Shown one piece after another: positions 25,101 through 35,425 of a DNA stretch of 64,000 bases. The stretch is taken from contig CM055317.2 in NCBI GenBank assembly GCA_029255685.2, forward strand, positions 69,367,460-69,431,459, written 5' to 3'. This stretch comes from Silene conica (lineage: Eukaryota > Streptophyta > Magnoliopsida > Caryophyllales > Caryophyllaceae). Below the pieces are notes generated by a model, which searched no databases, was not told the origin of the DNA, and saw only the letters and a list, made by a program, of their open reading frames with translations. The translations under genes and the position numbers were made by a program. How positions within the stretch are numbered: position 1 is the stretch's first letter; the number at the start of each line of letters is the position of its first letter.

Positions 25101-28100
25101 GTAAAAAGAAAGGGGAAGAATAGGCTGAATAAGAGGGAGTATTAATTAAAAGGAAATATACAGCCTACTAAGGGTTGTATGCCTATATTTAAGAACTAAA
25201 TTACTTCCCAAAATGGAATTGAATTAGGAATTTATAACACAATTACGTGTAAATTGATGTCGTTAGTGTTTGATTAGAACTTTTATTTCCTTTTCGAGTA
25301 CCTTAAATATAGCCTTAGGGTTATATTTATGATTTTCCTTAACAATAAATAAACATATGAAATTCAAGTGGAGTTTGTTTCATGTAAAGCCTAAAATTTG
25401 ATCTTGTTGAGCTATCAGTTTATCAGCAGAAAACAAAACAAAATAAAAACAAAAAAAAGAGACCAAAATCAAGAAAATGTTGAGATTTATATGTTCATAA
25501 GACTTCCCATTTTAATAAAAAATCTAGATAATCAAACAAAAATACAAACAAACAATAGGAACAACAACAAGAAGACAATTGCAAAGGATCACACCTAATT
25601 ATGTCATAATTTTGGAAGGCTAAACATATAGACTACACATAGACTTGCACAAACTTGGTCAAAATTGATATAACCAAAAACAATACTCTTGATCCTTGTT
25701 GTTGTTTTGGAAATAAAACTATTTTTTTTGTAATATTGTTGCATTGTCACATTATGGTTTTGGCAAACTATTTTTTTTTAGTGACGGGTATATACGTTGT
25801 AAGTTTTTGCGACGGTTTAAATACTACTCATATGGAAAGATAAAACAAAAGTAAAATGTCTAGCGAATATTTATCTTATCTTTTCATGTGGGTAGTATTT
25901 GACCCGTCGTAAGTTTATAACTGACACTGATATGTGAGTCACAAGGAGCTGTTTTTTCAAAAATTATCCTTGATATTTATTGGTCGAACAGGGTAATGTT
26001 CTGTACACACGATCCTCTTAGACAGGTTAACTACGAGTAGTTAAGTACGAAGTACTTTCTTTATATTAACTCGCATGTCCGAGTGGTTCTCGTGAATATG
26101 ACACTAAACTATTTCATTTTAAGGAAAAGAAAAAATTTGTAAGACAATGAACATTTTATATATTTAGGAGGATGAATTTTATTCCGAAGGATGGAATCAA
26201 ACAAGCAAATCCACATAGACATGACTCACGAGGATCTTTCAAAAAAAACATGAAGATTTTTCATAAAAATAATATAATTCGTTACTTAAACACCTACTTA
26301 TATCAAAGTACTTCTAATTAACTCCATGTAATTAACATAATATGGAAGAACTTTTAGAGTGTTGGGATGTAGTAATCAAACAATCTAAGACATCATAAAT
26401 TACTCTCAAACACGTATTTATATCAGATACTTAATAACTTAAACACGTACCTATATCAAATACTTCTAATTTAATCCAAGTAACATATTTACCATAGTAA
26501 AAATCGGAACAGCCTCTGAAATCTAAGACACACCAAAAATTAAATTACCATAGTGATAAATGATACTATAAACAACCTCCGATTCCTTAAAATTGCCCTA
26601 CTTTTTATGTTTTTTAGCGAGTATTTTAATCAAACGGGGCAATTCTCAAGAATAGGACAGAAACGGATAATGCTATGTTGAAATAGCAATCTAAGACACC
26701 GTATTTATATCAGATACTTAATAACTTAAACAAGTATCTAATCAAATACTTCTAATTAAATCCGAGCAACAAATTTACCACAGAAAGGAACAACTTTTAG
26801 AATCTAACACACACCATAAATTAAATTACCATAGTAATAAATGACATACACCCTTCGTTCGATTCCTTAAAATTGCCCTATTTTTAAACTTTTTTGCGAG
26901 TATTTTAATCAAACGGGGCAATTCCTAAGAATCGGACGGAAATAATAAGTGGTAATAAAAAAAATTACCTGGAGAAGAGAGTACCACAATCACATCTATA
27001 CTCTCTAGTTCCACAAGTTTTGGAATGAGCTTTCCAATCAGAATGAACAGCATAAATCTTGGAACATTTATCACATTTAAATTTCTTTTCACCATGTTTT
27101 CTGCAAAAATGCTTCTTAATTCCAGTAAGATCACCAAGAGCTCTTGAAGGATGATGATGAACACATGATGGTTCTGGACAAACATATGCTTTTTTTCTTA
27201 CTATTTCTTGTTTGTTTCTTTGCTTTAATTTCCATGGTAGATTATGTCCTCTTCTATGAAGTTGTAGATTTTGATCTCTTTGAAATCCTTTGTTGCATAT
27301 CTCACATATGAATCTGTTTGTTGCCAGCAATGATTTTGGTGATAGTGCTATTACTTCTGCATCTGGGTCTTCATTTGTCAAATCAAATCAAATCAAATCA
27401 ATGTTAGTTCAAATTAATTAGGGCAAATTTTTAAGGTAAGGTATGTTGTTCCGACTCTTCATTTTAAACTGATTACATTTCTTATAGAATAACTCGACAA
27501 CTAATAAGGTATATATGTCATCAATTGGTTGTTCCGACTCTTCATTTTAAACCGATTACATCTCTTACAGAATAATTCGACAGTTATTAAGGTATGTCAT
27601 CAATTGGTTGTTCCGACTCTTTATTTTAAACCGATACATTTCTTACAGAATAACTCGACAGCTATTAAGGTATGTCATCAATTGGTTTTTCGCGACTCTT
27701 CATTTTAAACTGATGACTTTCCTTGTAGAATAACTCGACAACTATTAAGGTATGTCATCAAATGGTTGTGTGTTACTTTCGTTTGATCTATTAAACTAGA
27801 ATAATCTTGGACTCTTCATTTTAAACCGACTATCTTTCTTTATAGAATAACTCGGCAACTATCAAAATATGTCAACAATTGGTTGTGTGTTACCTTTGTT
27901 TGATCCCGAACTTTTCATTTTAACCGATGACTAAAAAGTGTGACAAATTGACAAATTTCTTCGTTTTAAACCAATGACTATACCTTATAGTGGTCAAGTA
28001 ATTCTTACTAAAAATTACTTGACGACTACAAGGTATAAGTATGACGAATTAACAATCATTAGGTGTTTTAATTTTCTTTGATCTATTAAATTACAATAAT

Positions 28101-28600
28101 CTCGGACTCCTCATACCTTAAAGTTATCGAGTTATTGTTATTATACTAATTCTACAATAACTCGTTAACAATAAGGTATGACAACAATTGGTTAATTACG
28201 TTAATTACTTCAAATTGATCTATTTTTAATACTAAAATAGAATAATTTTCGACTCTTTATTATAAACCGATGACATAACTTATAGTCGATATAACTTTTT
28301 ATTGATCTATCTACACTTTAAACTAGAATAAATAACCAAAAAATCAAAACTTTTACCTGGATTTCCAGGAAGATTTCTTCTTTTCTTAACCTTTTTAGCA
28401 AGAGGAGCTTGCTCATGAGTAGAAGAAGAAATAATATTATTAATATTATTAGTACTATTGTTATTACTATTGTTATTATTATTATTGTTGTTGTTGTTAC
28501 TAGTGTTTTGTAGTAATAAAGGGTTAAAACTAGAGAGATTATTATTATTAAGTACTACTTCTTCAGACAAAGTTGAATTGGACATAGCTCCTTGGAACAT
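18750..28600 (-). CDS. INDETERMINATE-DOMAIN (IDD) C2H2 zinc-finger transcription factor
   Basis: Three exons on the minus strand, 28600-28357, 27368-26969 and 19911-18750, join in frame to 602 codons (601 aa). A poly-Asn N-terminal region is followed by a KKVKKRR nuclear signal (about 69-75) and the IDD core NLPGNPDPDAEVIALSP. Then come four zinc fingers: ZF1 C2H2 at 103-123, ZF2 C2H2 at 145-173 (CPEPSC...HFCRKH), ZF3 C2HC at 180-200, and ZF4 C2HC at 207-226, split by intron 2 at Arg215. The C-terminal half is Pro/Gln/His/Asn-rich. It keeps the family motifs LSATALLQKA (about 365) and TRDFLGL (about 462-468). IDD proteins are nuclear DNA-binding regulators that partner GRAS proteins such as SCARECROW, SHORT-ROOT or DELLAs. 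The paralogue cannot be fixed. The start chosen is the first Met in the exon-1 frame. Intron 2 is 7.06 kb. The stop after TSDSRWG overlaps a potential AG|GTGGGG donor, so a further small exon cannot be excluded. Confidence 0.93.
19079..19132 (-). repeat. Trinucleotide microsatellite inside the IDD coding region
   Basis: An ATT/AAT repeat in plus-strand reading encodes a long Asn run in the last exon. A similar tract in exon 1 (about 28438-28500) encodes the N-terminal Asn run. His (about 18825-18860) and Gln runs add to the low complexity. Such tracts commonly vary in length between individuals. Confidence 0.85.
19920..20335. repeat. AT-rich minisatellite, about 30-bp unit, in IDD intron 2
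   Basis: About eleven diverged copies of AATAAATCAATATGAAAATT, usually followed by ACTAATAATT, occupy the end of intron 2 (as transcribed) right up to the splice acceptor of the last exon at 19911. Unit length varies between about 19 and 38 bp through small indels. Confidence 0.8.
22527..22711 (-). mobile_element. GACGG-rich MITE family, copy 1 (IDD intron 2)
   Basis: From TTAGTCTTGCTTGTGACGGGTCGG to CCGTCTACAATGAGAATTTG. The same sequence recurs at 55209-55393 with high similarity. A related copy lies at 43694-43890 in the opposite orientation, where the end reads CCGTCACAAGCAAGA. Conserved internal words are GGATAATGACACTCACAAAA and GGGGCACCCC. Class and target duplication are not resolved. 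Confidence 0.65.
22991..23397. mobile_element. GACCATCCCC PIF/Harbinger-like MITE, copy 1 (IDD intron 2)
   Basis: Ends GACCATCCCCAAGCA and TGCTTGGGGATGGTC are perfect inverted repeats flanked by TAA (22988-22990 and 23398-23400). The interior is rich in GGTCGCGACC, GGTGACC and GGGTCA words. It is 407 bp and non-coding. Other copies lie at 32573, 47538 and 49183. Confidence 0.85.
23713..23935. mobile_element. GGCCCTGTTCTTT Tourist-like MITE, copy 1 (IDD intron 2)
   Basis: Inverted ends GGCCCTGTTCTTT and AAAGAACAGGGCC are flanked by TTA on both sides. The 223-bp interior is full of GAATTGAA/TTCAATT-type words. Relatives in the window are at 29770-29988 (worn), 29992-30211 and 44927-45149. Confidence 0.85.
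24617..24913. mobile_element. GGCCTCGTTTGGTT Tourist-like MITE (IDD intron 2)
   Basis: Ends GGCCTCGTTTGGTTACC and GGCAACCAAACGAGTCC are imperfect inverted repeats with TTA duplications on both sides (24614-24616 and 24914-24916). The 297-bp interior has a further internal inverted pair around GGGGGCCCTAGG. Non-coding. Confidence 0.82.
24942..25141. mobile_element. Stowaway-like MITE (IDD intron 2)
   Basis: TACTCCCTCCTATTCAGCC on the left mirrors GGCTGAATAAGAGGGAGTA on the right, with TA at both borders. About 200 bp long. It begins 25 bp after the preceding Tourist-like MITE. Confidence 0.82.
26375..26943. repeat. Two-copy duplication with embedded MITE-like ends next to IDD exon 2
   Basis: Two adjacent units of about 265-295 bp (26375-26667 and 26680-26943) share CAATCTAAGACA, ATATCAGATACTTAATAAC, AATTAAATTACCATAGT and a terminal module of about 95 bp. 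That module starts GATTCCTTAAAATTGCCCTA and ends GGGGCAATTCYYAAGAATMGGA, which are imperfect inverted repeats like MITE ends. The second copy ends about 25 bp before exon 2. Confidence 0.7.
27375..28290. repeat. Tandem array filling IDD intron 1, unit about 77-85 bp or longer
   Basis: Nearly all of the 988-bp intron consists of diverging copies of TTCCGACTCTTCATTTTAAA...ACAGAATAACTCGACA...TATTAAGGTATGTCATCAATTGG. The first four copies (about 27449-27760) are clear with a period near 77-83 bp. Later ones gain a TTTGATCTATTAAACTAGAATAAT segment and degrade. An (AAATC)n run lies next to exon 2. Confidence 0.78.
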
Positions 28601-28930
28601 TGTCTATCTTCAACAAACCTCCAAGCTATGTAAAACCAAATAATTTATACACATACACACAAATACCACCTCCTAAATAAATTAATAAAAAATTAATAAA
28701 AATTTAATATATTTTTTTTAGTGTATTAATAGTACACCAAATACTAAATTTCAATGTATATTATTTCCATCAAATTAGATTTTTTTTTAGCTAAGAAGAA
28801 AAGTAAACATGAACCACTCAATTTTTTTAGAAAGAGGGAGAAATTAAAGAGAGAAGAAAGAAAGCAATGATTTTTTTATTTAATAATAGAGGGCCACATG
28901 TGGTAGTCATATATATAAATGGAAGAAATT
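28601..28930 (-). promoter_or_regulatory. Probable 5' UTR and core promoter of the IDD gene
   Basis: Read on the minus strand, ATTTATATATATGAC (about 28906-28920) is a good TATA box, 300 bp before the ATG. A palindromic CACATGTG (28895-28902), E-box-like, sits next to it. The 5' UTR would be about 285 bp and AT-rich. Confidence 0.4.
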
Positions 28931-29765
28931 CAAGAGATGTGACAAATTATAATAAAATTTTTAGAATAAGACGGTTTTATATTATTTGACAGTCTATTTT
29001 TATAAAAAAAATCTTTCGTTTATTGTAATAAATGAGAATTTTATGTTATGGAACTATTTTATAATGTGTGACTATATTTTAAAATAATTTGTGAGGTAGT
29101 TATTTTTTTTAAAAGAATTCTTTATTGTAATAAATGAGATATTTTTATATTATGGAAAAGTTTTACAATGTGAGACCGTGTTTTAAAATAATTCAAGAGA
29201 TGTGATAAATTACATGCAAATTTTAGAGTCAAACGGCCTTATACTATCAGATAGTCCATTTTTATTAAATAATTGTAAATAAATAAACGAGTGTCTTTTT
29301 AATATTGGGGGATCGTTTCACAATGTGAGACCGTGAGACGGTGTTTTGCAATAATAATTAGACAAATTAAAATAATTTTTTTTATTTTAAAAAAACAATA
29401 ATAAAAAATAATAAAATTAAATAAACAAGTTCCCGTGAAGAGGTGATGATAGGTTGTTTTCTAGCATGTCACTTTCTTAACCCCATGGGGATTACTTGTC
29501 TGAACATATTCTACTGCATAAATTCAGATTTTATATTTTTCTCATTTTTGTAAAAAGAAAAAAAACTTAAATATCAAATAATAATGTAAATCATAAACAT
29601 GGAAAATGTAGCAGACAATTTGGTTGATTTTCCTAAGGAATGCTACACAAATAACCCTTTTTTTTATGTAACTATATTCCTTGTTTTATTATATTATTTA
29701 TTATCATTATTATTTAAATGTGAAAAGAAAATTCATAATAAAAAAATTAAAAAATCCGTTTAGTA
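28931..29765. other. AT-rich intergenic sequence upstream of the IDD gene
   Basis: No gene. Several repeats of a motif like TTTTACAATGTGAGACCGTGTTTT..AATAATTC (near 29050, 29165 and 29315) suggest a decayed small tandem repeat. Confidence 0.4.
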
Positions 29766-29769
29766 TGTA

Positions 29770-29988
29770 ATTGTTCTTTTTTTCCGACTTAATTTCAAGC
29801 TCGTTTCAATTTTGCCCAGTTCTATTCCGTTTAGTTATGTTCAAATTTAGTCAATTTTGTTCAGTCCATCTCTTTAGAAAATTAACTATTAATTCAGATA
29901 CTTATGCTCAGTTCAATTCAATTCAGTTCAATTCAGCTTTATTCCATTTAATTATATTCAGCTTGTTTCAGCCGAAAAGAATATTGTT
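29770..29988. mobile_element. Worn copy of the GGCCCTGTTCTTT Tourist-like family
   Basis: TTGTTCTTTTTTTCCGACTTAATTTC at the left and GTTTCAGCCGAAAAGAATATTG at the right match the family ends without clean borders. It abuts an intact copy at 29992. The interior carries the same TTCAATTCAGTTC words. Confidence 0.6.
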
Positions 29989-29991
29989 TAA

Positions 29992-30211
29992 GGTCCTGTT
30001 CTTTCTAACTTAATTTCTGTTTGTTTCATTTCTGTTTAGTGATATTCAGTACAGTTCAATTTAGTTTCGTTCAATTTAATTCAAGTAATCTTTTCACAAA
30101 ATAACTTACTTTAACTCTATTCAATTTAGTTAAGTTTTTTTCAATTAAGTTCATTTTAGCTCAGCTTCATTAAGTTCAATTCAGCACATTTTAACCGAAA
30201 AAAGCAGGACC
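29992..30211. mobile_element. GGCCCTGTTCTTT Tourist-like MITE, copy 3
   Basis: GGTCCTGTTCTTTC and AAAAGCAGGACC form the inverted ends. TAA lies on both sides (29989-29991 and 30212-30214). The 220-bp interior matches the copies at 23713 and 44927. Confidence 0.8.
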
Positions 30212-30214
30212 TAA

Positions 30215-30514
30215 GACGCAAAAAAGAGCGAATAATATAAATACAGAAGGGAATTTAGTTACATCAAAGGGTCGGGTCATGAGAGAACGTAAGAATAGGT
30301 GAAAATAGTGAATTTGAATTTAACCTAGGTAAGAAAAAAAGTTTATTTGTTTGATACAAAATAATAAAAATGTAGAAAAGTAGGAAGGTCTGCAAAGTAG
30401 AAAGAGACATATATAGGGAAGGATTGGTGGGGTGGAAAAGGCCACCAGGAAAAGACCACGAAGAATCCTCCCTACAAAAATATGTAACAAAATTTGTGCA
30501 ATTATAATAGTGAC

Positions 30515-30554
<40 letters not shown>

Positions 30555-31042
30555 TATTATTATTATTATTATTATTGATGAAAATATATGAAAATGTGTA
30601 TGGAGTATATTCCATGAGTAGGGTGGTTTATTCTCACAGTAAATATAATAAGTGATAATATCAAAAACTATTGAATTTTAGAGGTAATTAAGTGATGATT
30701 TATCTGTCTTTGTTTCTTAAATGTATGACTGTTAAATAAATTTACTATAAGAGGTCGATTATGTAGTATTTCGTATTGAGTTTTTACTCAACGTGTATCA
30801 AAAGTTATGGCTTAATTGTCATCCAAAAAGTAAAATTGAAAAAATGTTACAAAAGCTATAGTTTATAAATTTAGCATTGTTGTAATAGCAACTCATATAT
30901 CAAATATTTTTTTTTATGGAATACTCTCTTATAGGTGAAGCTATCTAGGGAACTAGCAGGAATGCTCGCCGCTCACCCCTGGTGGCTTATTTTTTTTTCG
31001 AAATTTTTAGTTAGATTTTTTTTAGTGTACCTTATATCATTA
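30215..31042. other. Intergenic stretch with a palindromic trinucleotide microsatellite
   Basis: At 30515-30577 a (TAA)n run of about 38 bp is followed by (TAT)n, which together would fold back on themselves. The rest is AT-rich without recognised genes. Confidence 0.5.
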
Positions 31043-31050
31043 CCGCTTAT

Positions 31051-31697
31051 TAGGGGTGAGCAAAACCGGATATCCACCCCGGTTTTGAAATTCGGATCGG
31101 ATATCCAGTTTTAAAAATATGATTTTTGGCGATCCACATCCAGATCCGAATATTCGGTTATCCAAAAATTCGGAATCCGAAAATCCGGATATCCAGATTT
31201 CAGAAACCGGATTAGATCCAGTTTTAAATGCATAGTACAAAATTAACAAATGGTCCGGTGTAGAATGAATCATTTAAAGATTATCAGTAGATGAAATTCA
31301 TTCTTCGACTTATGAGTATATTTTTTTACTCCAAACCCAAACAAGAAAAAAAAAGACAATGTGTATAATGAATATGCACTTCTTTTGTCACACTTCTCGA
31401 TTATGTTTATAACAATAACAAACGGTATGCATCAGACAACTAAAAACATAATGGTAAAATGTTTTGGTATTTTGGTATTTTTCCTTTTTTTAAAATTTTT
31501 TTATGATTCGGATCGGATTCGGATATCCAATTTTAAGAAAATCACAATCCACATCCAATCCATATTATTCGGAAAAAACCGGATCGGATATCCAATTTGA
31601 ATGATATCCATATATTCGGATTATTTTTTTCGGATTTCGGATCGGATTCGGAAAAAAAATCGTATCGGATTTTTAGGATTTTTTTTACTCAGCCCTA
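31051..31697. mobile_element. Non-autonomous hAT-type element 1
   Basis: The left end TAGGGGTGAGCAAAA and the right end TTTACTCAGCCCTA are inverted. A perfect 8-bp duplication CCGCTTAT flanks them (31043-31050 and 31698-31705). Eight-base duplications and TAGGGGTG ends are typical of hAT elements. The interior is filled with CGGATATCC/GGATCGGAT words in both orientations. No transposase frame. Confidence 0.88.
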
Positions 31698-31705
31698 CCG
31701 CTTAT

Positions 31706-32317
31706 TATCCTTAAAGATTTTCGCCCCGCTAAACTTGAATCTTGGCGCCACCGCGGCACACTGCTCTTATACAATGCATGTCAATTATAAACAAAGCTCA
31801 AATACTATTAATATGATATTATTTATTCAATTTAATTTTCTGTTTGCATCTATATCATCTAGTTTTAATCTATATTCAAGTGGAATAGGACAACGTAAAC
31901 AATAAAGTTCTCCTTTATAAATTTTAACTCTACCGCATTCGATCACATGACTTGAACTCAAGACCTCAGATTAAGTAACTTTATCAATTGATCTACGTGT
32001 TCATAATTAATTTAATCATTACGTACATTACGAGTTTAATATGTATATATTTAAGTAGTTTTATAGGTTTCCTAACCTTGATATTGGCCTTTTCCTGTCT
32101 TTTCTTACATGCTAAATTCCATCATATAAACATATAATGCTCAAACCCTAGCAAAGACATAGACATAGACATTGATTTGAATAGAATGTTTATTTGGTGT
32201 GGCATTTAAAGCATACGAATTTTGCTTACCTAACCCATTATTGATTTCATAGAAAATGAGACCACAATCCTCATAATTGGCTGTACTCCTATTACTTAAT
32301 TACTAAAAGATAAAACA

Positions 32318-32349
<32 letters not shown>

Positions 32350-32569
32350 AATACTAATGTTTAGGTCAATATATACTTGTATAAGAACAATGTCGGGTAT
32401 CTTATGTGATCAACTTGCTAAATGTTAGAAAAAAAAAGTGACTTCATGTGATAACCGGATCAGTATTTTTTCTGTCCCGATTAATTGTTGTCCTTTGGTT
32501 TTACTTAAAGACCAAGGAAAGGAGAGAGCACCGATTAGTAGATGACAAGTTAATTAATTAGTTTGGGCG
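31706..32569. other. Intergenic stretch without recognised genes
   Basis: AT-rich, with a tetranucleotide microsatellite (AAAT)n at 32318-32347. Nothing coding is supported. Confidence 0.4.
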
Positions 32570-32572
32570 TGA

Positions 32573-32999
32573 GACCATCCCCAAGTAAGGGTCACACTAA
32601 CTAGGTCAATACATATTTTTACTCTTAATTACACTTAATTTATCTTGATCCATTTTTACTCTCCCAAGCAAAAAGGTCACCACCTAGGTCATCAACCCAA
32701 TTATTTCTCATTTTCCAACATTTTTAATTACTTTCCACATTTTTTAACCCACTAAAAAATTCATCTCTCTTACTTTATCTATTATTATTACTATATTTTA
32801 AACTCTTTACATTTCTAACCAATGACCATTAAACAACTATTAGGTCAATAAGTGAGTCAATAGGTGGGTCAATACTAAAAAAAGAGGTCACCAATTGACC
32901 CTATTTTATAATGGGTCATGCTAATTAAGTTACTAATCCTTAATTAACTTGACCCAATTACTTATTGACCTCCTCATCCACCTTGCTTTGGGATGGTTT
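32573..32999. mobile_element. GACCATCCCC PIF/Harbinger-like MITE, copy 2
   Basis: GACCATCCCCAAGTAAGG and CCTTGCTTTGGGATGGTT form the ends, flanked by TGA (32570-32572 and 33000-33002). The interior resembles copies at 22991 and 47538 (GGTCACC and GGGTCA words) but is more diverged. Confidence 0.78.
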
Positions 33000-33002
33000 G
33001 AG

Positions 33003-33603
33003 TGATCAAATTGTTTATTAAATACAATCTGAAATAGAAAGCACTACGACACCCAAAAATGAAATAGGACAACAAATAACCGGAACGGAGAGAGTATTCA
33101 ACTTCTCTGGTTAAGCAATCGACAATTACTTTAAACCAGGCTACCAGTAGTAGAACTAGGAAGGGGCTAGCAGGTTAGCTAGAGCGTTTACCTCGTTTAA
33201 AAATAAAATCTCCAAAAAAATTTTAATATATTTTCTAGTTTTATACCTTTAATTAGAAATTCCGACTCAGCCGTTGTTTAAAGCTCATATTTTGCTTTAA
33301 AAAAAAGTTTGGTAACTAACCTAATGAGGAAGGTTAGAAAGGATGAAGGATTTTAATGTGTGCAAGTGTCACAATAACGAGGGGACTAGTAGGTCGGTCC
33401 TTCCTGCATCCCATGGAAGGAAAAAGTTCAAATTTAATGGAAAATATTTGCTTTCTTTGAAAAAACGGCCTCCTCATACCCAAAGGTAGATGATTAAACT
33501 AATAATTAAATATTGTAAAATTCTACGTAAATATTTTTCATTTTAAGGTTAGATTTTATATATATATATTTTTTTTGTCATAGTTAGTACCTCTAGTGCA
33601 CTG
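33003..33603. other. Intergenic stretch without recognised genes
   Basis: Non-coding AT-rich sequence between MITEs. No feature recognised. Confidence 0.35.
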
Positions 33604-33971
33604 CTAAGGGTAGTCTTAAGACAAAGACTTTAGTAAGACTTAAGACAAAACTCATCCAAAACTACCAATAATCTACCAAAATCTTAACAAAATCTTGGAT
33701 ATCCAAGACTTAACTTAAGACTTTGGGTGAGTCTTGACCCTACTTTTTTTTGAAATTATCCAATAAATGGTTGTCACGTGTCATTTCTTTTTGTAAAAAA
33801 AAAGTAATGTGAAAAAAAGTAAAGTTTGAGGTGAGTCTGACAGATAATTTATAAAGTTTTAAGTGGGTCTGGGGCGAGTCTGAACAATAAAGAAATAATA
33901 AAAGTTAGTGGAAAGCTGATGTGACAGACTCTTAAGACTTTGACCGATCTGACCAATAATGTTACCCTAAG
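33604..33971 (-). mobile_element. AAGTCTTAAGAC MITE family, copy 1
   Basis: Starts CTAAGGGTAGTCTTAAGAC and ends ACCAATAATGTTACCCTAAG, with inverted ends. The interior has CAGACTC, GTGGAAAGCTGATGTGAC and TTGGATATCCAAGACTTAACTTAAGAC. A reverse-oriented copy lies at 43934-44349 and a worn one at 46060-46390. Confidence 0.75.
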
Positions 33972-34958
33972 TTAGTAGTGCACTAGGGATGTTAAGAGCA
34001 TCTCCAATGGTATGCTAGTTAGTTGCTACTAGTTTACCTTTGCCAATTAGGATTTTCAAGCTATAACATTTTTAAGCTATAAACTACTACAATGGTAAGC
34101 TATTAGTGTTGTGGCTTAGATGGATCTATATGTCAACTAATTTCCATATTACCCTTTTAATTTAATACATTTACTTAATTTACGTAAAAAATAAAAATTA
34201 ATAACACACTCATATTTCCACGTGTGTACTTTTAGTTGGTAGATTTATTTTGTAGCACTACAAAACAATACGCTCTTTGCGACGGAATGGTCCGTCGCAA
34301 AAAGGGTTAAATCCGTCGCAAATAATGACTTTGCGACGGAATTGCGACGGACTGTGTCTGTCCCTTATTTTTGTCGCAAAAAGTTATCTTGCGACGGAAT
34401 TTGCCGTCGCAAACTTTTTGCGACGGATTGACCTTATTTTGCGACGGACTGACTTTGACCAGAAGTCAAGGTCAGTCAAGGTTTGCGACGGAAAGTCCGT
34501 CGCAAATAGTCCCTTTTGCGACAGATTTTCCGTCGCAAATCTTGACTGACTTTGACCAAAAGTCAAGGTCAGTCAAGATTTGCGACGGATAATCCGTCGC
34601 AAAAGGGACTATTTGCGACGGACTTTCCGTCGCAAACCTTGACTGACCTTGACTTCTGGTCAAGGTTTGCGACGGAAAGTCCGTCGCAAATTGAGACATT
34701 TCCGTCGCAAATTCCTGTATGATTTTCCGGTTTCAGCTCTTTTTCCAGCCCCCCATTTCCAATGAAATGGCTCATTTTTCCCTTTTGCAAGCTCTCCAAA
34801 CCTGCAATTTCAGCAAAAACAACCCAACAACAAAGAACTTGTCGGAGACAAGGTTTTTAAAACGTCTTTTCATAACTAAAATGAAGGTTTTACAAATGAT
34901 CATCCAACTAAAAACTAAACATAATCCGCGGTACAACAACTAAACAACCTAATAAAAT

Positions 34959-35200
34959 CTATCTAACGGTCGTGTCGGTGGGCTGTGGGGTGGCGAAATG
35001 GCTGGCCGACCTAGCATTGTCGCCGCCATCATCATCGAAGTCGCGTCTCGGCTGAGAAAAGTCTCCCGGGTTGCAGCTCTGAGTAGTGAACTCCGCCCCC
35101 CGTTGACTTAAGAACTCTTCAATTGCCTTCAGCCTTTGGGATGTCTCGAGATCACGTTCTCTTAGCTGAGCATTCTCTCGAAGAACTCTGCCGACGATAC
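34959..35200 (-). pseudogene. Last-exon remnant of a CACTA-associated protein
   Basis: On the minus strand a good acceptor (TTGCAG) at 35201-35206 is followed by an 80-codon open frame ending TAG at 34959-34961. The translation is polar, with a short coiled-coil-like stretch (VLRENAQLRERDLETSQRLK) and an acidic/glycine tail. A C-terminal helix rich in Arg/Glu/Leu is usual in the plant transposase (Ptta/En/Spm) proteins of CACTA elements, so I read this as the tail of such a gene. Upstream exons were not found, so it is probably a relic. Confidence 0.5.
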
Positions 35201-35425
35201 CTGCAATGAATAGTCAAACATGATATTATATTCATTTAATAAACGGTTAAATAATTGGTTAGTCTTAATTTTTAATAAACTATAAAATACAAAGCTGGAG
35301 TGTATGATAGATTGGGTCCCACCACCACCACCAACACCAACCTGCAAAAAAAAACAATTTACATATATTGGTCTGGGGTCCTTATCTCTCCAGCCTAAAC
35401 CCATCTTTGAATCTTTCATACCATT

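Noticed and set aside
26072..26100. tRNA-Ser-like fragment (GCATGTCCGAGTGGTT)
   Set aside because: Only a D-arm-like stretch is present. No acceptor stem, anticodon arm or TTCGA-containing T arm follows at the right distance.
34277..34799. Open frames on both strands with SQIL, RRN and ATDFPSQ repeats
   Set aside because: They are translations of the CACTA subterminal GCGACGG/CCGTCGC arrays, with no domain and mirror frames on the other strand.
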